NCBI GenBank assembly: GCA_963777515.1
Contig: CAVZQU010000021.1
Coordinates: forward strand, 1-64,000
DNA length: 64,000 bases
Source: CAVSWT01 sp963777515
GTDB taxonomy: Bacteria > Bacteroidota > Ignavibacteria > Ignavibacteriales > Ignavibacteriaceae
Reading direction: 5' to 3'
Shown here: one piece after another, positions 54,148 through 63,756 of the stretch
Numbering within the stretch: position 1 is the stretch's first letter
Layout: each line of letters opens with the position of its first letter
Notes under the pieces: model-generated
Seen by the model: the letters and a program-made list of their open reading frames with translations, nothing else
Database searches by the model: none
What the model was told of the DNA's origin: nothing
Made by a program: the position numbers and the translations under genes

Positions 54148-54612
54148 TTATTCTAATTTATAAAAATATGATGAGGTTTTTTTGATGAGCTGCGTCAAAC
54201 CACAAAATTTTTTCGGAACCTTGAGAGTTTGAAAATATTTTTAATAATACTTTAAATGTTCTTTTCTTAACATAAGAAAAGAACCAAAAGAAACATGCAC
54301 TTTAAAAGAAATTCTAAAATTATACTTCACATTTGCAATTTTATCTTTTCATATAAAGAAAAATAACTCAGTCGCTCTGTCTGTGCGAAACTCCTTCCAC
54401 GAAGGCAGGCTCCTTCAAACAGATTTTTCTTTTTTTGTTAACTTTACATAAGAAAAAATATCTGTCAGTATAATTTTTAAACGAATTTCTTTTAAGGTGC
54501 AGATTGGCAACTATGTCACTATATTTTTTATTCTATCATTTTTGTTGCAAAGGTTTAAAATAATTTTGTTCTAAAGCCTCTCCTTCGGGGAGGTTTGGAG
54601 GGGCTGCTTTTT
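54148..54612. other. Intergenic region with small inverted repeats
   Basis: No coding frame is supported. It contains a perfect inverted repeat, TTCTTTTCTTA-ACA-TAAGAAAAGAA (54259-54283), and a CCTCTCC-TTCG-GGGAGG hairpin near 54577-54595 beside the end of the T9SS protein gene, which may act as its terminator. Other short GC-rich patches (54370-54420) look repeat-derived. Confidence 0.4.
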
Positions 54613-56310
54613 TTATTTCGCTAAAATCATTTTTTTGGTTTGCGTATAAGTAGGAGTAGCTACTTTGTAAAGATAAACCCCGGAAGGAAGTTCACTTCCG
54701 TCAAAAGCGAATGTATGTTTCCCTTTTGATAGATATCCTTTTTCAATCTTTTGAACTTCTTTTCCTTCAAGATTGTAAACTGTTATTTCAACTTCTGAAT
54801 CTTCAAGCAGTTCAATTGAAATACTTGTCTTGGGATTAAACGGATTCGGGAAATTCTGGTCTACTGTGAATGGTTCCATTATCCCCTGCCCCACTTTTAC
54901 TTGGGACGAATAAACAGCTGTGCCGTCTGTATTAATCTGCTTTACTCTATAATAAACTACATCCGAATTTTCATCGATTTTATCAAGATATGTATAAACT
55001 TTATCAGGAGTTTTATAAGATTGAAATGTAAATACATTAAAATAATCTGAACCTTCCACAGATTTCTGCAGAACATAAGTTTCAGCTTGTTTATAATCTC
55101 CGCCGTTCCATTCTAATTCATAAAGATTACTTAGAATTGTGATATTTAATTCCGGTGCGCGTGCAAAAATCGGAGCGGTAGATTTAACTATTTGAATACC
55201 TTCTGCGTTAACTTCTGTAACACTTTTATCAAGTGAAAGTTCGTTATCATCAAATGAGTAGCCGGCAATGACAGAAGAACTATCGGAACTAAATTGAATA
55301 TAATTGGAATTTTGAACCGAGGTTTCAATGGTATTTCCAAAATCAACAAAGCGCATCAAATCTATTTGAAATGATTTATTTTGTTCTTCACTACCAATCT
55401 TAACATCCAGGCTTGATGTATTTAAAATATTATTAACCTTATTTTTAGAAATCAAATTTCCATTACAATAAAATTCTAATGTATTATCCTTTTTTGAAAT
55501 TTCAATTGCGAAATGATACCAGCTGTCTTTACTTATGAAATAAGGATTTATGTAGACCTGGTCATTTTCAAATCCAATTACATTCAGCATTTGGAAAGAA
55601 TTTATAGAAAGCTTGAACTCTCCTTGCTGTGTTTCATTATTTATGATATTTAGAAAATCAAAATTTCTATTTGAAGTTTTAAACCAAAACTCAAAAAGCA
55701 ATTTGTCTTTTTGAAATTCAGGAAGTGGAAAATCAAGGCTTGCTTCATTTTCAATTTTTAAAGATTTGCCGGCAGACTTTTGTGGTTTATAAAAATTTAA
55801 TTCAACCGGAATAAGTTTATTCTCATCAACTAAGCTGCTGTCTATATTTTTTTGTAATGAACCATTTCTTCTTGAAAGATAGCCAAAAGTTTTTTTGTCA
55901 TTTTTGTAAACACCAAAAAACTTAACAGTTGCTTTTGAAGAAGCATTAGAATAAAAACTTGATTCAATTTGAAAAAATGATTCGGCAGTTAGTTGAGTCA
56001 AATCAATTTCAGTTTTATAAACATTACCTGTATATCCTTTTAAAGTGGAAGGATAAAATGTTAAATCAAAATTATTATCATAAGACCTTAATTGAAGTGA
56101 ATTCAATTCAAGCTTACTGTCGGGAAGAATATAAAAATCCAACTCGGTAGCATCTGGATAAGAATTTTTGGTAATTATCGAAAGGTCAAATGAAGAATTT
56201 GAATAAATGTACTTCGGAGAAAAAACTCTATAACTTTCTTCATTACTTTTTGCATAAAAAGATAGAGCAAAACACAGCACAGCACACAATATGTATAAAT
56301 ATCTAAGCAT
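54613..56310 (-). CDS. Secreted protein with LamG-like domain and T9SS type A sorting domain
   Basis: The 565-residue protein has a signal peptide (about 1-20). A central concanavalin/LamG-like region (about 185-325) contains LLFEFWFKTS and SWYHFAIEI. A C-terminal sorting domain (about 480-565) contains FPNPFNPKTSISIEL, GKHTFAFDGSELPSGVYLYK and the final KMILAK. The last part marks export through the type IX secretion system. It starts 33 bases after nuoI; a functional link to complex I is not implied. Confidence 0.88.
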   Translation of the reverse strand: MLRYLYILCAVLCFALSFYAKSNEESYRVFSPKYIYSNSSFDLSIITKNSYPDATELDFYILPDSKLELNSLQLRSYDNNFDLTFYPSTLKGYTGNVYKTEIDLTQLTAESFFQIESSFYSNASSKATVKFFGVYKNDKKTFGYLSRRNGSLQKNIDSSLVDENKLIPVELNFYKPQKSAGKSLKIENEASLDFPLPEFQKDKLLFEFWFKTSNRNFDFLNIINNETQQGEFKLSINSFQMLNVIGFENDQVYINPYFISKDSWYHFAIEISKKDNTLEFYCNGNLISKNKVNNILNTSSLDVKIGSEEQNKSFQIDLMRFVDFGNTIETSVQNSNYIQFSSDSSSVIAGYSFDDNELSLDKSVTEVNAEGIQIVKSTAPIFARAPELNITILSNLYELEWNGGDYKQAETYVLQKSVEGSDYFNVFTFQSYKTPDKVYTYLDKIDENSDVVYYRVKQINTDGTAVYSSQVKVGQGIMEPFTVDQNFPNPFNPKTSISIELLEDSEVEITVYNLEGKEVQKIEKGYLSKGKHTFAFDGSELPSGVYLYKVATPTYTQTKKMILAK

Positions 56311-56343
56311 AGCGATAAATAGAGGAGCAGAGTAAAAATTATT

Positions 56344-56844
56344 CTATTTATAATTCCTTAAAAAATTGATTCGGTCTTGAACTTGAGTTACAGGAACTAA
56401 TAGTTTGTCTTTGCCATAGATTGCGTCATCTCTATTTGAAAAGGCAAGTTCGTAGTCTTTACTCATTATTATAGCTTCTTCAGGGCAAACCTCTTCACAA
56501 AATCCGCAGAAGATACACCTAATCATATTTATTTCGAATTTTTCGGGGTATCTTTCTTTTTCACTTTGTGTTTCTCCGGCCTGGACTTCAATTGCTAATG
56601 CAGGGCAAACACGTGAACATAGCCCGCACGCTACACATCTTTCAACTCCATTTTCTTCCTGAACTAAAACCGGGCGGCCTCGATACGATGCGGGTGGAAT
56701 AAATTTCTCTTCAGGATATTTCATCGTATACTTAGGCTTGAACATATTTTTCAATGTTAAAGATAAACCTTTAACGATTTCAGGAATATATATTTTCTCT
56801 AATAACGAAAAATCTTTTAATCTTCTTTTAGTACTTTCAGGCAT
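56344..56844 (-). CDS. nuoI: NADH-quinone oxidoreductase subunit I
   Basis: The 166-residue ferredoxin-like subunit has two 4Fe-4S motifs, C70xxC73xxC76xxxC80P and C110xxC113xxC116xxxC120P, carrying electrons to the quinone site. I chose the ATG at 56844, five bases after a GGAG site, over the TTG one codon upstream. It follows nuoH by 72 bases. Confidence 0.95.
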   Translation of the reverse strand: MPESTKRRLKDFSLLEKIYIPEIVKGLSLTLKNMFKPKYTMKYPEEKFIPPASYRGRPVLVQEENGVERCVACGLCSRVCPALAIEVQAGETQSEKERYPEKFEINMIRCIFCGFCEEVCPEEAIIMSKDYELAFSNRDDAIYGKDKLLVPVTQVQDRINFLRNYK

Positions 56845-56916
56845 CAAATCTCCGACTTATGTGTCTAATGTAACAATAAAATTTGTAACTGTCATATTAA
56901 ATTTTTCAGCTTAAAA

Positions 56917-57954
56917 TTAAAGCCCAAAAATCATGATTAATCCGGCTACCCAAAGAATATTTAACAAAGATAACGGAAACATGACTTTCCAGCCCAAATT
57001 CATAAGCTGGTCATATCTAAATCGTGGAATACTCCATCTAACCCAGATGAAGAAAAACAGCAATAATGCCATTTTAAACAGAAATGAAGCAATTTGTATG
57101 ATTACAATTAAACCAGCTGGTAAACCCCATGCGTCAATATTGACGAAGGGTAAATGATAACCGCCAAGATAAAGTGTGATAATCATAGCGCTGGCAACAA
57201 TCATATTTGCATATTCGGCGAGGAAAAATCCGGCGAATTTCATGCTGCTGTATTCTGTATGAAAACCGCCGACAAGCTCAGGTTCTGCTTCCGGCAAATC
57301 GAAAGGAAGACGATTAGTTTCGGCAAAAGCTGAAACTACAAAAGTGATAAATCCTATTGGCTGTATCCAGGCATTCCATAATAAATTTCCTTGAGAATTT
57401 ACAATATCCAAAGGCCTTAATGATTGAGCTAATAATAAAACACCACCGACGGAAAATCCCATTGAAATTTCATAAGAAATCATTTGTGCTGATGACCTAA
57501 TTCCGCCGAGCAAAGAATATTTACTTCCAGATGACCATCCAGCAAAAGTAATCGCATAAACTCCAAGCGATGTTAAAGCAAGGACATATAAAATTCCCAT
57601 ATTAACATCAGCAACAACTAAAGGAACACTGAATCCAAAAACATTTATTGTCGGTCCAAAAGGAATTACAGCATAAGTAGTGAATGCTACAAACAAAGCT
57701 AAAATTGGAGCTAATGTATGAAGCGGCTTATTGGCATTGGTAGGAACAATATCTTCTTTTAATAATAATTTTAAAACATCGGCAAAGGGTTGAAGAACAC
57801 CTTCCCAACCAACTCTGTTTGGCCCCAATCTATTTTGTGCCCAGGCGCTTATTCTTCTTTCAAAATAGACGAGATAAGAAACTGTAAGCAGCATTACTGT
57901 TACGATTAGTAAAATTTTAACAATACTAAAAGCCAAAATTTCCCAGATTGTCAT
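56917..57954 (-). CDS. nuoH: NADH-quinone oxidoreductase subunit H
   Basis: The 345-residue membrane subunit with about eight spans forms the quinone chamber. Conserved loops include ERRISAWAQNRLGPNRVGW, AETNRLPFDLPEAEPELVGG and the C-terminal RWSIPRFRYDQLM. It lies between nuoG and nuoI, the usual order. Confidence 0.97.
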   Translation of the reverse strand: MTIWEILAFSIVKILLIVTVMLLTVSYLVYFERRISAWAQNRLGPNRVGWEGVLQPFADVLKLLLKEDIVPTNANKPLHTLAPILALFVAFTTYAVIPFGPTINVFGFSVPLVVADVNMGILYVLALTSLGVYAITFAGWSSGSKYSLLGGIRSSAQMISYEISMGFSVGGVLLLAQSLRPLDIVNSQGNLLWNAWIQPIGFITFVVSAFAETNRLPFDLPEAEPELVGGFHTEYSSMKFAGFFLAEYANMIVASAMIITLYLGGYHLPFVNIDAWGLPAGLIVIIQIASFLFKMALLLFFFIWVRWSIPRFRYDQLMNLGWKVMFPLSLLNILWVAGLIMIFGL

Positions 57955-57980
57955 TATCTAATTAAGCTCCAAATTTAATA

Positions 57981-59657
57981 TTAAACTTTTTCAGCAACAG
58001 GTAAATTTAATTTTGCACCTTTCTCACCAACCACATCATAATCCAACAAGTGAAATTCTTTAATATTTTTTGCGATATCATTAAATACATCTTCAGCCAC
58101 ATTGTATTTCATTTTTTGTCCCATAGTGGAAGCAAGTCCAACAAGAATTTTCCAGCTAGAACGGGCATCACGTTTATTTCCTTTTGCCCATCTATCAAAT
58201 TGGGTTCCGAATTTATCAAGTCTGCTCATAATCATTCCGTCAATTGCTCTATCCAGTTCAACTGTTGAAACAGCAGGTTTTAATCTTTGAACCATTCCTT
58301 GGAAATTAACAAAAGTCCCGTTCTTTTCTGCAAAGGTTGAAGCAGGAAAAACAATATCCGCAATTGCAGTAGTTTTATTATAATTTGTTGCGTGTACAAT
58401 TAATAAATCAAGCTTGGCAAGGGAATCTTCAAGTTCAGGATTATGTTCAATTAAATCTTCTTCAATTATATATAAAGCTTTAATCTTTCCTTCTTTAATT
58501 CCTTTTACAATTCCATCTAAAGCAAAACCACCTTTAATGGGCGAAACGCCAACCAATTTTGCACCTTGTGAATTAGGAGTCATATCAGATTTTCTAAGTA
58601 TATCATCTTCAAATGAAGGGTCTGAATGACGAATAAAATCCAAATGTTTTGAACCAACTACTGATTGAGCAAATTTAGTAAAAACATAATTGTCTTCGTT
58701 GGTTGCAAATGCAGAACCGATAAAAGCAATTTCATCTTTTCCAAAAGCTTTTAATTCTGATGCAGTTGAAGCAAAAGCTTCATCCCATCCAACTTTTACA
58801 AGAGTTCCATCTTTTCTTTTATGCGGACCGTCTACTCTATCATCACCATTAACATGTTTAAAAGTATTTATTCTTCCATGGTCGCACATCCAGTAGCTGT
58901 TTACTTCTTCGTTTTGGCGCGGTGTTAATCTCATTACTTCATTATTGCGAACCCAAATTTCAGAATTGCATCCTCTTGAACAGCCAGTACAAATTGAAGG
59001 ATTTGAGGACATATCCCAAACACGCGCTCTAAATCTAAAGTCGCGGTTTGTTAAAGCACCAACTGGACAAATATCTGTTGTGTTTAATGAATATGGATTA
59101 TCCATTTCTTCACCAGGATAAGTTACGATTGTAACTCTGTCGCCTCTTTTAACAAAGGTTAATTCAGGATCTTTTGCAACCTCGTCACAAAAACGAATAC
59201 AGCGTGAACAAGAAATACATCTTTCTGCATCAAACATTACATAAGGCCCAAGCGGGACGCGTTTATCCTTGTGTTGTTTCTCTTCAACAAATCTGCTCTC
59301 ACCAACGCTGTGTTGATATGCATAATCTTGCAGCTTGCATTCACCGGCTTCATCACAAATAGGGCAATCTAAAGGATGATTGATTAATAAAAATTCCATT
59401 ACAGCATTTCGGGCACTCAAAGTTTTTTCGGATTGAGTGTGAACAATCATTCCTTCGGAAGCTAATGTTGAGCAAGCAATTGCCAGCTTTGGAATCTTTT
59501 CTACTTCAACTAAACATATTCTGCAATTTCCAGAAATTGATAGTTTTTCATGCCAGCAAAAATGAGGAATATCTATCCCATTATCCTTTGCTGCCTGAAT
59601 AATCGTCTGCCCCTGTTTAAATTCTATTTCATTTCCATCAATTACAAATTTCGGCAT
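57981..59657 (-). CDS. nuoG: NADH-quinone oxidoreductase subunit G
   Basis: The 558-residue subunit has the 2Fe-2S ligands C34, C45, C48 and C62, the HPLDCPICDEAGEC segment with a His-liganded cluster, CISCSRCIRFC, and a molybdopterin-oxidoreductase-like domain with CTGCSRGC. It is shorter than the E. coli form (about 900), as in many bacteria. nuoJ-N and nuoA-F are not in the window, so the complex I genes are split or cut off. Confidence 0.96.
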   Translation of the reverse strand: MPKFVIDGNEIEFKQGQTIIQAAKDNGIDIPHFCWHEKLSISGNCRICLVEVEKIPKLAIACSTLASEGMIVHTQSEKTLSARNAVMEFLLINHPLDCPICDEAGECKLQDYAYQHSVGESRFVEEKQHKDKRVPLGPYVMFDAERCISCSRCIRFCDEVAKDPELTFVKRGDRVTIVTYPGEEMDNPYSLNTTDICPVGALTNRDFRFRARVWDMSSNPSICTGCSRGCNSEIWVRNNEVMRLTPRQNEEVNSYWMCDHGRINTFKHVNGDDRVDGPHKRKDGTLVKVGWDEAFASTASELKAFGKDEIAFIGSAFATNEDNYVFTKFAQSVVGSKHLDFIRHSDPSFEDDILRKSDMTPNSQGAKLVGVSPIKGGFALDGIVKGIKEGKIKALYIIEEDLIEHNPELEDSLAKLDLLIVHATNYNKTTAIADIVFPASTFAEKNGTFVNFQGMVQRLKPAVSTVELDRAIDGMIMSRLDKFGTQFDRWAKGNKRDARSSWKILVGLASTMGQKMKYNVAEDVFNDIAKNIKEFHLLDYDVVGEKGAKLNLPVAEKV

Positions 59658-59717
59658 TTCCTGTCCTTGAATTAAAACTATGTTTTTTGAAAGTCAAAAC
59701 TAATAAAAATTGAGCAA

Positions 59718-59752
59718 AATTGTCAGTTTGAGTTTATCGAAGACTGACAATT
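59718..59752. repeat. Inverted repeat upstream of nuoG
   Basis: AATTGTCAGT and ACTGACAATT (10-bp perfect arms) flank a 15-base spacer. Two further small hairpins follow, CACACT...AGTGTG (about 59761-59785) and CTGAA...TTCAG (about 59881-59897). They fill the 247-base gap between ald and nuoG. Confidence 0.45.
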
Positions 59753-59904
59753 AAATTACTTTCACACTTAAGCAAGCTCAGTGTGCAAAAATGGCTTATG
59801 AAATTTTAGAGTGATGAAATAAATCACAAATATTCCATCACTCCATTATCCCAATTTAAAGATATTCATAAAAAAGATGTCTGAAATAAATTCAGGATGA
59901 CTTA

Positions 59905-61020
59905 TTATTTAATTATAGAATCAACTTCATGATATTCAAAATCAAATGCATCGGCAACGCCTTTGTAAACTATCTTTCCATCGATTACATTCAATCCTAA
60001 TTTTATTTCATGATTTGTTTTTACAGCTTTTTCATATCCTTTATTTGCAATCTCAACAGCATAAGGTAAAGTTGCATTTGTTAAAGCTAACGTTGATGTA
60101 ATCGGAACAGCGCCTGGCATATTCGCAACGCAATAATGTAAAACTCCATCAACAACATAAGTCGGATTAGCATGAGTAGTTGGTTTGCAAGTTTCAATAC
60201 ATCCGCCTTGGTCAACAGAAACATCAACAACAACAGCACCTTCTTTCATATGTTTTAACATATCTTTAGTAACTAATTTCGGTGCCTTGGCTCCCGGAAT
60301 TAAAACTGCACCAATCACCAAATCAGCTTTAGGTAAAGCATGACGAATATAATATTCGTTCGACATCATAGTTGAAACATTTCTCGGCATTACATCGTCA
60401 AGATATCTTAATCTATATAAATTATTATCAAAAATTGTAACCTTTGCTCCAAACCCGGCAGCTATTTTTGCAGCGTTAGTTCCAACAATCCCGCCGCCTA
60501 AAACCATAACTTCTGCAGGACCAGTACCCGGAACACCGCCTAATAATAATCCTCTTCCGCCCATTGCTTTCTCAAGATACTTTGCACCTTCTTGTGGAGC
60601 CATTCTTCCGGCAACTTCACTCATAGGAATTAATAATGGAAGAGAGCGGTCAGCTTTCTGAACTGTTTCATAAGCAATTCCGACACATTTATTTTTCATC
60701 ATTGCTTCGGTTAATTCTCTGCTTGCTGCAAAGTGAAAATAGGTAAATACAATTTGTCCTTCGCGAATCATGGTGTATTCATCATTTATTGGCTCTTTAA
60801 CTTTCATAATCATGTCAGCAGTTGAAAAAACTTCACTTGCCGATGAAGCAATTTCAGCCCCGACAGCTTTATAGTCTTCATCTGAAAACGCACTTCCTAC
60901 ACCAGCGTTTGTTTCAACTACTACTTTATGGCCATTTGCAATTAAAATAGAAGCGCCTACTGGTAGTAAAGCTACTCTATTTTCATTAGTTTTTATTTCT
61001 TTTGGAACCCCAATTAACAT
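59905..61020 (-). CDS. ald: Alanine dehydrogenase
   Basis: The 371-residue NAD-dependent enzyme interconverts L-alanine and pyruvate plus ammonia. It starts MLIGVPKEIKTNENRVALLP and has MKVKEP and YFHFAAS at the substrate site. The Rossmann motif GGGIVGTNAAKIAAGFGA and the conserved DVSVDQGGCIET are also present. Length is standard. It lies 22 bases after the M16 protease gene and is probably cotranscribed. Confidence 0.97.
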   Translation of the reverse strand: MLIGVPKEIKTNENRVALLPVGASILIANGHKVVVETNAGVGSAFSDEDYKAVGAEIASSASEVFSTADMIMKVKEPINDEYTMIREGQIVFTYFHFAASRELTEAMMKNKCVGIAYETVQKADRSLPLLIPMSEVAGRMAPQEGAKYLEKAMGGRGLLLGGVPGTGPAEVMVLGGGIVGTNAAKIAAGFGAKVTIFDNNLYRLRYLDDVMPRNVSTMMSNEYYIRHALPKADLVIGAVLIPGAKAPKLVTKDMLKHMKEGAVVVDVSVDQGGCIETCKPTTHANPTYVVDGVLHYCVANMPGAVPITSTLALTNATLPYAVEIANKGYEKAVKTNHEIKLGLNVIDGKIVYKGVADAFDFEYHEVDSIIK

Positions 61021-61042
61021 TTTACACCTCTACTTTATTCCG

Positions 61043-62305
61043 CTATGCGGCTGATTTTATTAATGCATTTTTTGATTTGATTATTACCTTAATGAAAGTA
61101 TCTTCATCAAGAAGCTGATTTGAAATTTCAAGAATATCTTCGCGGTTTATTGCATCGATATTCTTAATTATCTCATCCACTGATTTAACTCTATTATGAT
61201 AAAACTCTGATTGAGCCATTCTCATCATTCTGTTGGAAGTATTTTCCAGACTTAAAAGCATGCTTCCTTTGATGGCTTCTTTGGCTTTGTTTAATTCTCT
61301 TTCCGAAATTTTATTCTCTCTTAATTTTTTAAACTCTCTTAGAACAAGATTTAATGCTTTATCCATTAATTTTTCGTTAGTTGAAAAATAAACTCCAAAC
61401 GATGAAACATCATAAAAAGAATTTAGGAAAGAATTTATTTGATAAGCTATTCCGTTTCTTTCACGAATCGTTTGAAATAATCTTGAACTGCTTCCCTCTC
61501 CTAAAATTTGTGTTAGCAAAGCGGCTTTATTTCTTTCATCATTATTATAACCGAATGTAGTTTTGCCAATTATAGTATGAACTTGCTGAATTTCTTTTTC
61601 AACCAATTCAAATTTTGAAGGAAGCTTGTTGCGAATAGTTATAATTCTTTCTGCGGATTTTTGAATAGCCTAAATCTTTATTAAAATATTTGTCAACTAA
61701 CTTTAAAAGCTTTTCATGTTCAACTGCGCCGGAAGCCGCAATTATCATCCTGTTAAAGCCATATTTTTCATTTATGAAATTAAAGAGATGATGCTGTGAA
61801 AATCCTTTAATATTTTTTTCAGTTCCAATGATCGGATAGCTAAGCGGATTTCCTGAGTAAATTATTTCTTCAAACTTATCAAAAATTAATTCTTCAGGGT
61901 TATCTTCAATATCATAAAGTTCATCAATTACTACGCTTGCTTCTTTTTTAATTTCTACCGGTTTGAAAGTTGGATTCTGCACCATATCGGAAAGAACTTC
62001 AAAAGTTTTATCGATGTGCTCGCTTAATCCTCTTCCATAATAACAAGTATGTTCTTTTGAAGTGAATGCGTTTCAAATATCCGCCCAGAGATTCTATATC
62101 ACGGGCAATTCTTCCGGGAGTTCTTTTATTTGTACCCTTAAATAAGCATGTGCTCGATGAAATGAGTAATCCCATTTACTTCAAAATTTTCATCACGCGA
62201 GCCTACATTAAACCAAAATCCTAATGAAAAAGATTTAACGTATGGGATATTCTCAGATAAAATTCTTATTCCGTTTGGCAGGATTGTCTTTTTATACTGG
62301 CTCAA
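61043..62305 (-). CDS. M16 family zinc peptidase (processing-peptidase type), frameshifted
   Basis: Combining frames gives about 420 residues. The likely TTG start at 62305 gives MSQYKKTILPNGIRILSEN; the zinc motif HFIEH (HxxEH) follows, then AFTSKEHTCYYG and DMVQNPTF. The C-terminal half contains EKEIQQVHTIIG and GSSSRLFQTIRERNGIAYQI. Breaks lie near 62139-62147, 62069-62075 and 61663-61674; each resumes in the +1 frame. These enzymes degrade or mature peptides as clam-shell dimers. Confidence 0.8.
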
Positions 62306-62346
62306 AATCGTAAATATTGTCTATAATTTCATAAAAAATTCGTCGT

Positions 62347-62377
62347 CAAATATAGAGAAATGGGTATATGTAGTCAA
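62347..62377 (-). promoter_or_regulatory. Bacteroidota-type promoter for the M16 protease and ald
   Basis: On the minus strand TATATTTG (62347-62354) follows TTG (62375-62377) after 20 bases, matching the TTTG/TAnnTTTG arrangement, about 45 bases before the likely TTG start codon. Confidence 0.55.
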
Positions 62378-62544
62378 GGAAAGGGAACCATGTTTGAAGA
62401 TTTGAGTATACTACACAACCTAAAAAATAAGATTTTAACTTGAAAAAAATCCAGCGTTGTTTTTTTACTTAAAGCACAAATTATATATTGATTTTAAATA
62501 ACTTAAAATTTATGTTTTAATAAACAATCAGCGGGAGTTCCATC

Positions 62545-63013
62545 ATGAATCTACAAAACCTTATTCTTTCTTTTTTCTTTTTCTCAACAATTTTGTTTGC
62601 AAAAACCGGCACAATTTCAGGTTATGTTACAGATGTTCAAACTGGTGGGGCTCTAGTAGGGACTAATGTAATAATCCTAAATACGAAGCTGGGTGCATCC
62701 ACAGAGATTAATGGATTTTACATAATAAAAAATATTCCAATCGGTATATATAAAGTGAGAGTATCATGCATTGGTTATAATAATATGGAATTTGATTCCA
62801 TTAAGTGTTAAAGAAAATAAAAATTTAAGACTGAATTTTAAATTAGAGCCTGATACTAATAGCAGCATAATAAAGGTCATTTCAAATCCTTATCATGTAA
62901 CACCAACTCGTCCTCCTATCCCGGGCCCTGATGTAAATGGTTTTAGATATCATATTACTCCCCCGGATACAATTAAAAGCCCAGTAAAACCCGAAAACGA
63001 AATGCTAAAATAA
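62545..63013 (+). CDS. Small exported protein with carboxypeptidase-regulatory-like domain, frameshifted
   Basis: The 62545 start gives a signal peptide (ending ILFAKT) and a beta-sandwich domain (GTISGYVTDVQTGGALVGTN; GFYIIKNIPIGIYKVRVSCI) typical of the CarboxypepD_reg fold. At about 62801-62807 the +1 frame takes over (SVKENKNLRLNFKLEPDT) and ends at 63013. Joined length is about 155. A GGGAG site precedes the ATG. Such domains often start TonB-linked receptors, but no barrel follows here. Confidence 0.65.
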
Positions 63014-63018
63014 ATTAA

Positions 63019-63754
63019 CTATAAAATTTTAGCTTTAACAATTATTCCAATAATTATTGCAAGCAAGGATGAAAGGAGAGTTCCGATTAAAACGTATTCA
63101 GCGAACTCTCTTTTATCTAATTCCTTAAATCTTGTAAAACCTTTTGCAGCAATTATAAAACCGATAGCCCCGTATTGTCCACCAAAAACAAAAAAGAAAA
63201 TTAAAATTCTTTCCAGCATTCCAATTACTCTACCAGCGTTGTATTCTCTTTCGTCTATGGTATAATTGCTGTCTTCTTTTTGATTTGGAAGCAACTTAAA
63301 AATTTCAAAGAAAAATCTTATTAAAAAATTAACTTCATTTAAAAGAAATAAAACTGCTGAAGTGATAATGATTATTGAAGAAAAATTTTCAATCTTAGAA
63401 ATGAAAGGAAAAGTTAGATTTATGTTTCGCAAACAACTAATTAGGCCTTCATTAAATTCCAGTTTAAATAATGAAGATGAAAAAATAGCAGCTATAGTTA
63501 GAAATATAATTAGACTTAAAAATCTAAACCCGTTTAATTTTTTCTTTTTGTTTTCAACATAATAGAAGAGAGTATTTAACACAATTAAAATTATAATTAG
63601 AAGAATAAACTTGAATGTCAGTTCAAATAAGAAACAATGGAACAATTTGAAGCAGTAAAATTAAAATCAGTTTGTTAGCCGTAATCGGTTCATCCCTAAA
63701 AAGGAAGAACAATCGCGAAAACATTATTACACTTATTAAATAATAAAACTGCAT
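63019..63754 (-). CDS. DUF3307-like membrane protein, frameshifted
   Basis: The ATG at 63754 gives MQFYYLISVIMFSRLFFLFR and a hydrophobic segment. The +1 frame from about 63621-63634 supplies the remaining 200 residues with several spans and the C-terminal GRVIGMLERILIFFFVFGGQ and EYVLIGTLLSSLLAIIIGI. That C-terminal pattern resembles DUF3307 proteins. It starts two bases after the SatD-like gene, which often accompanies them. Function unknown. Confidence 0.55.
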
Positions 63755-63756
63755 TT

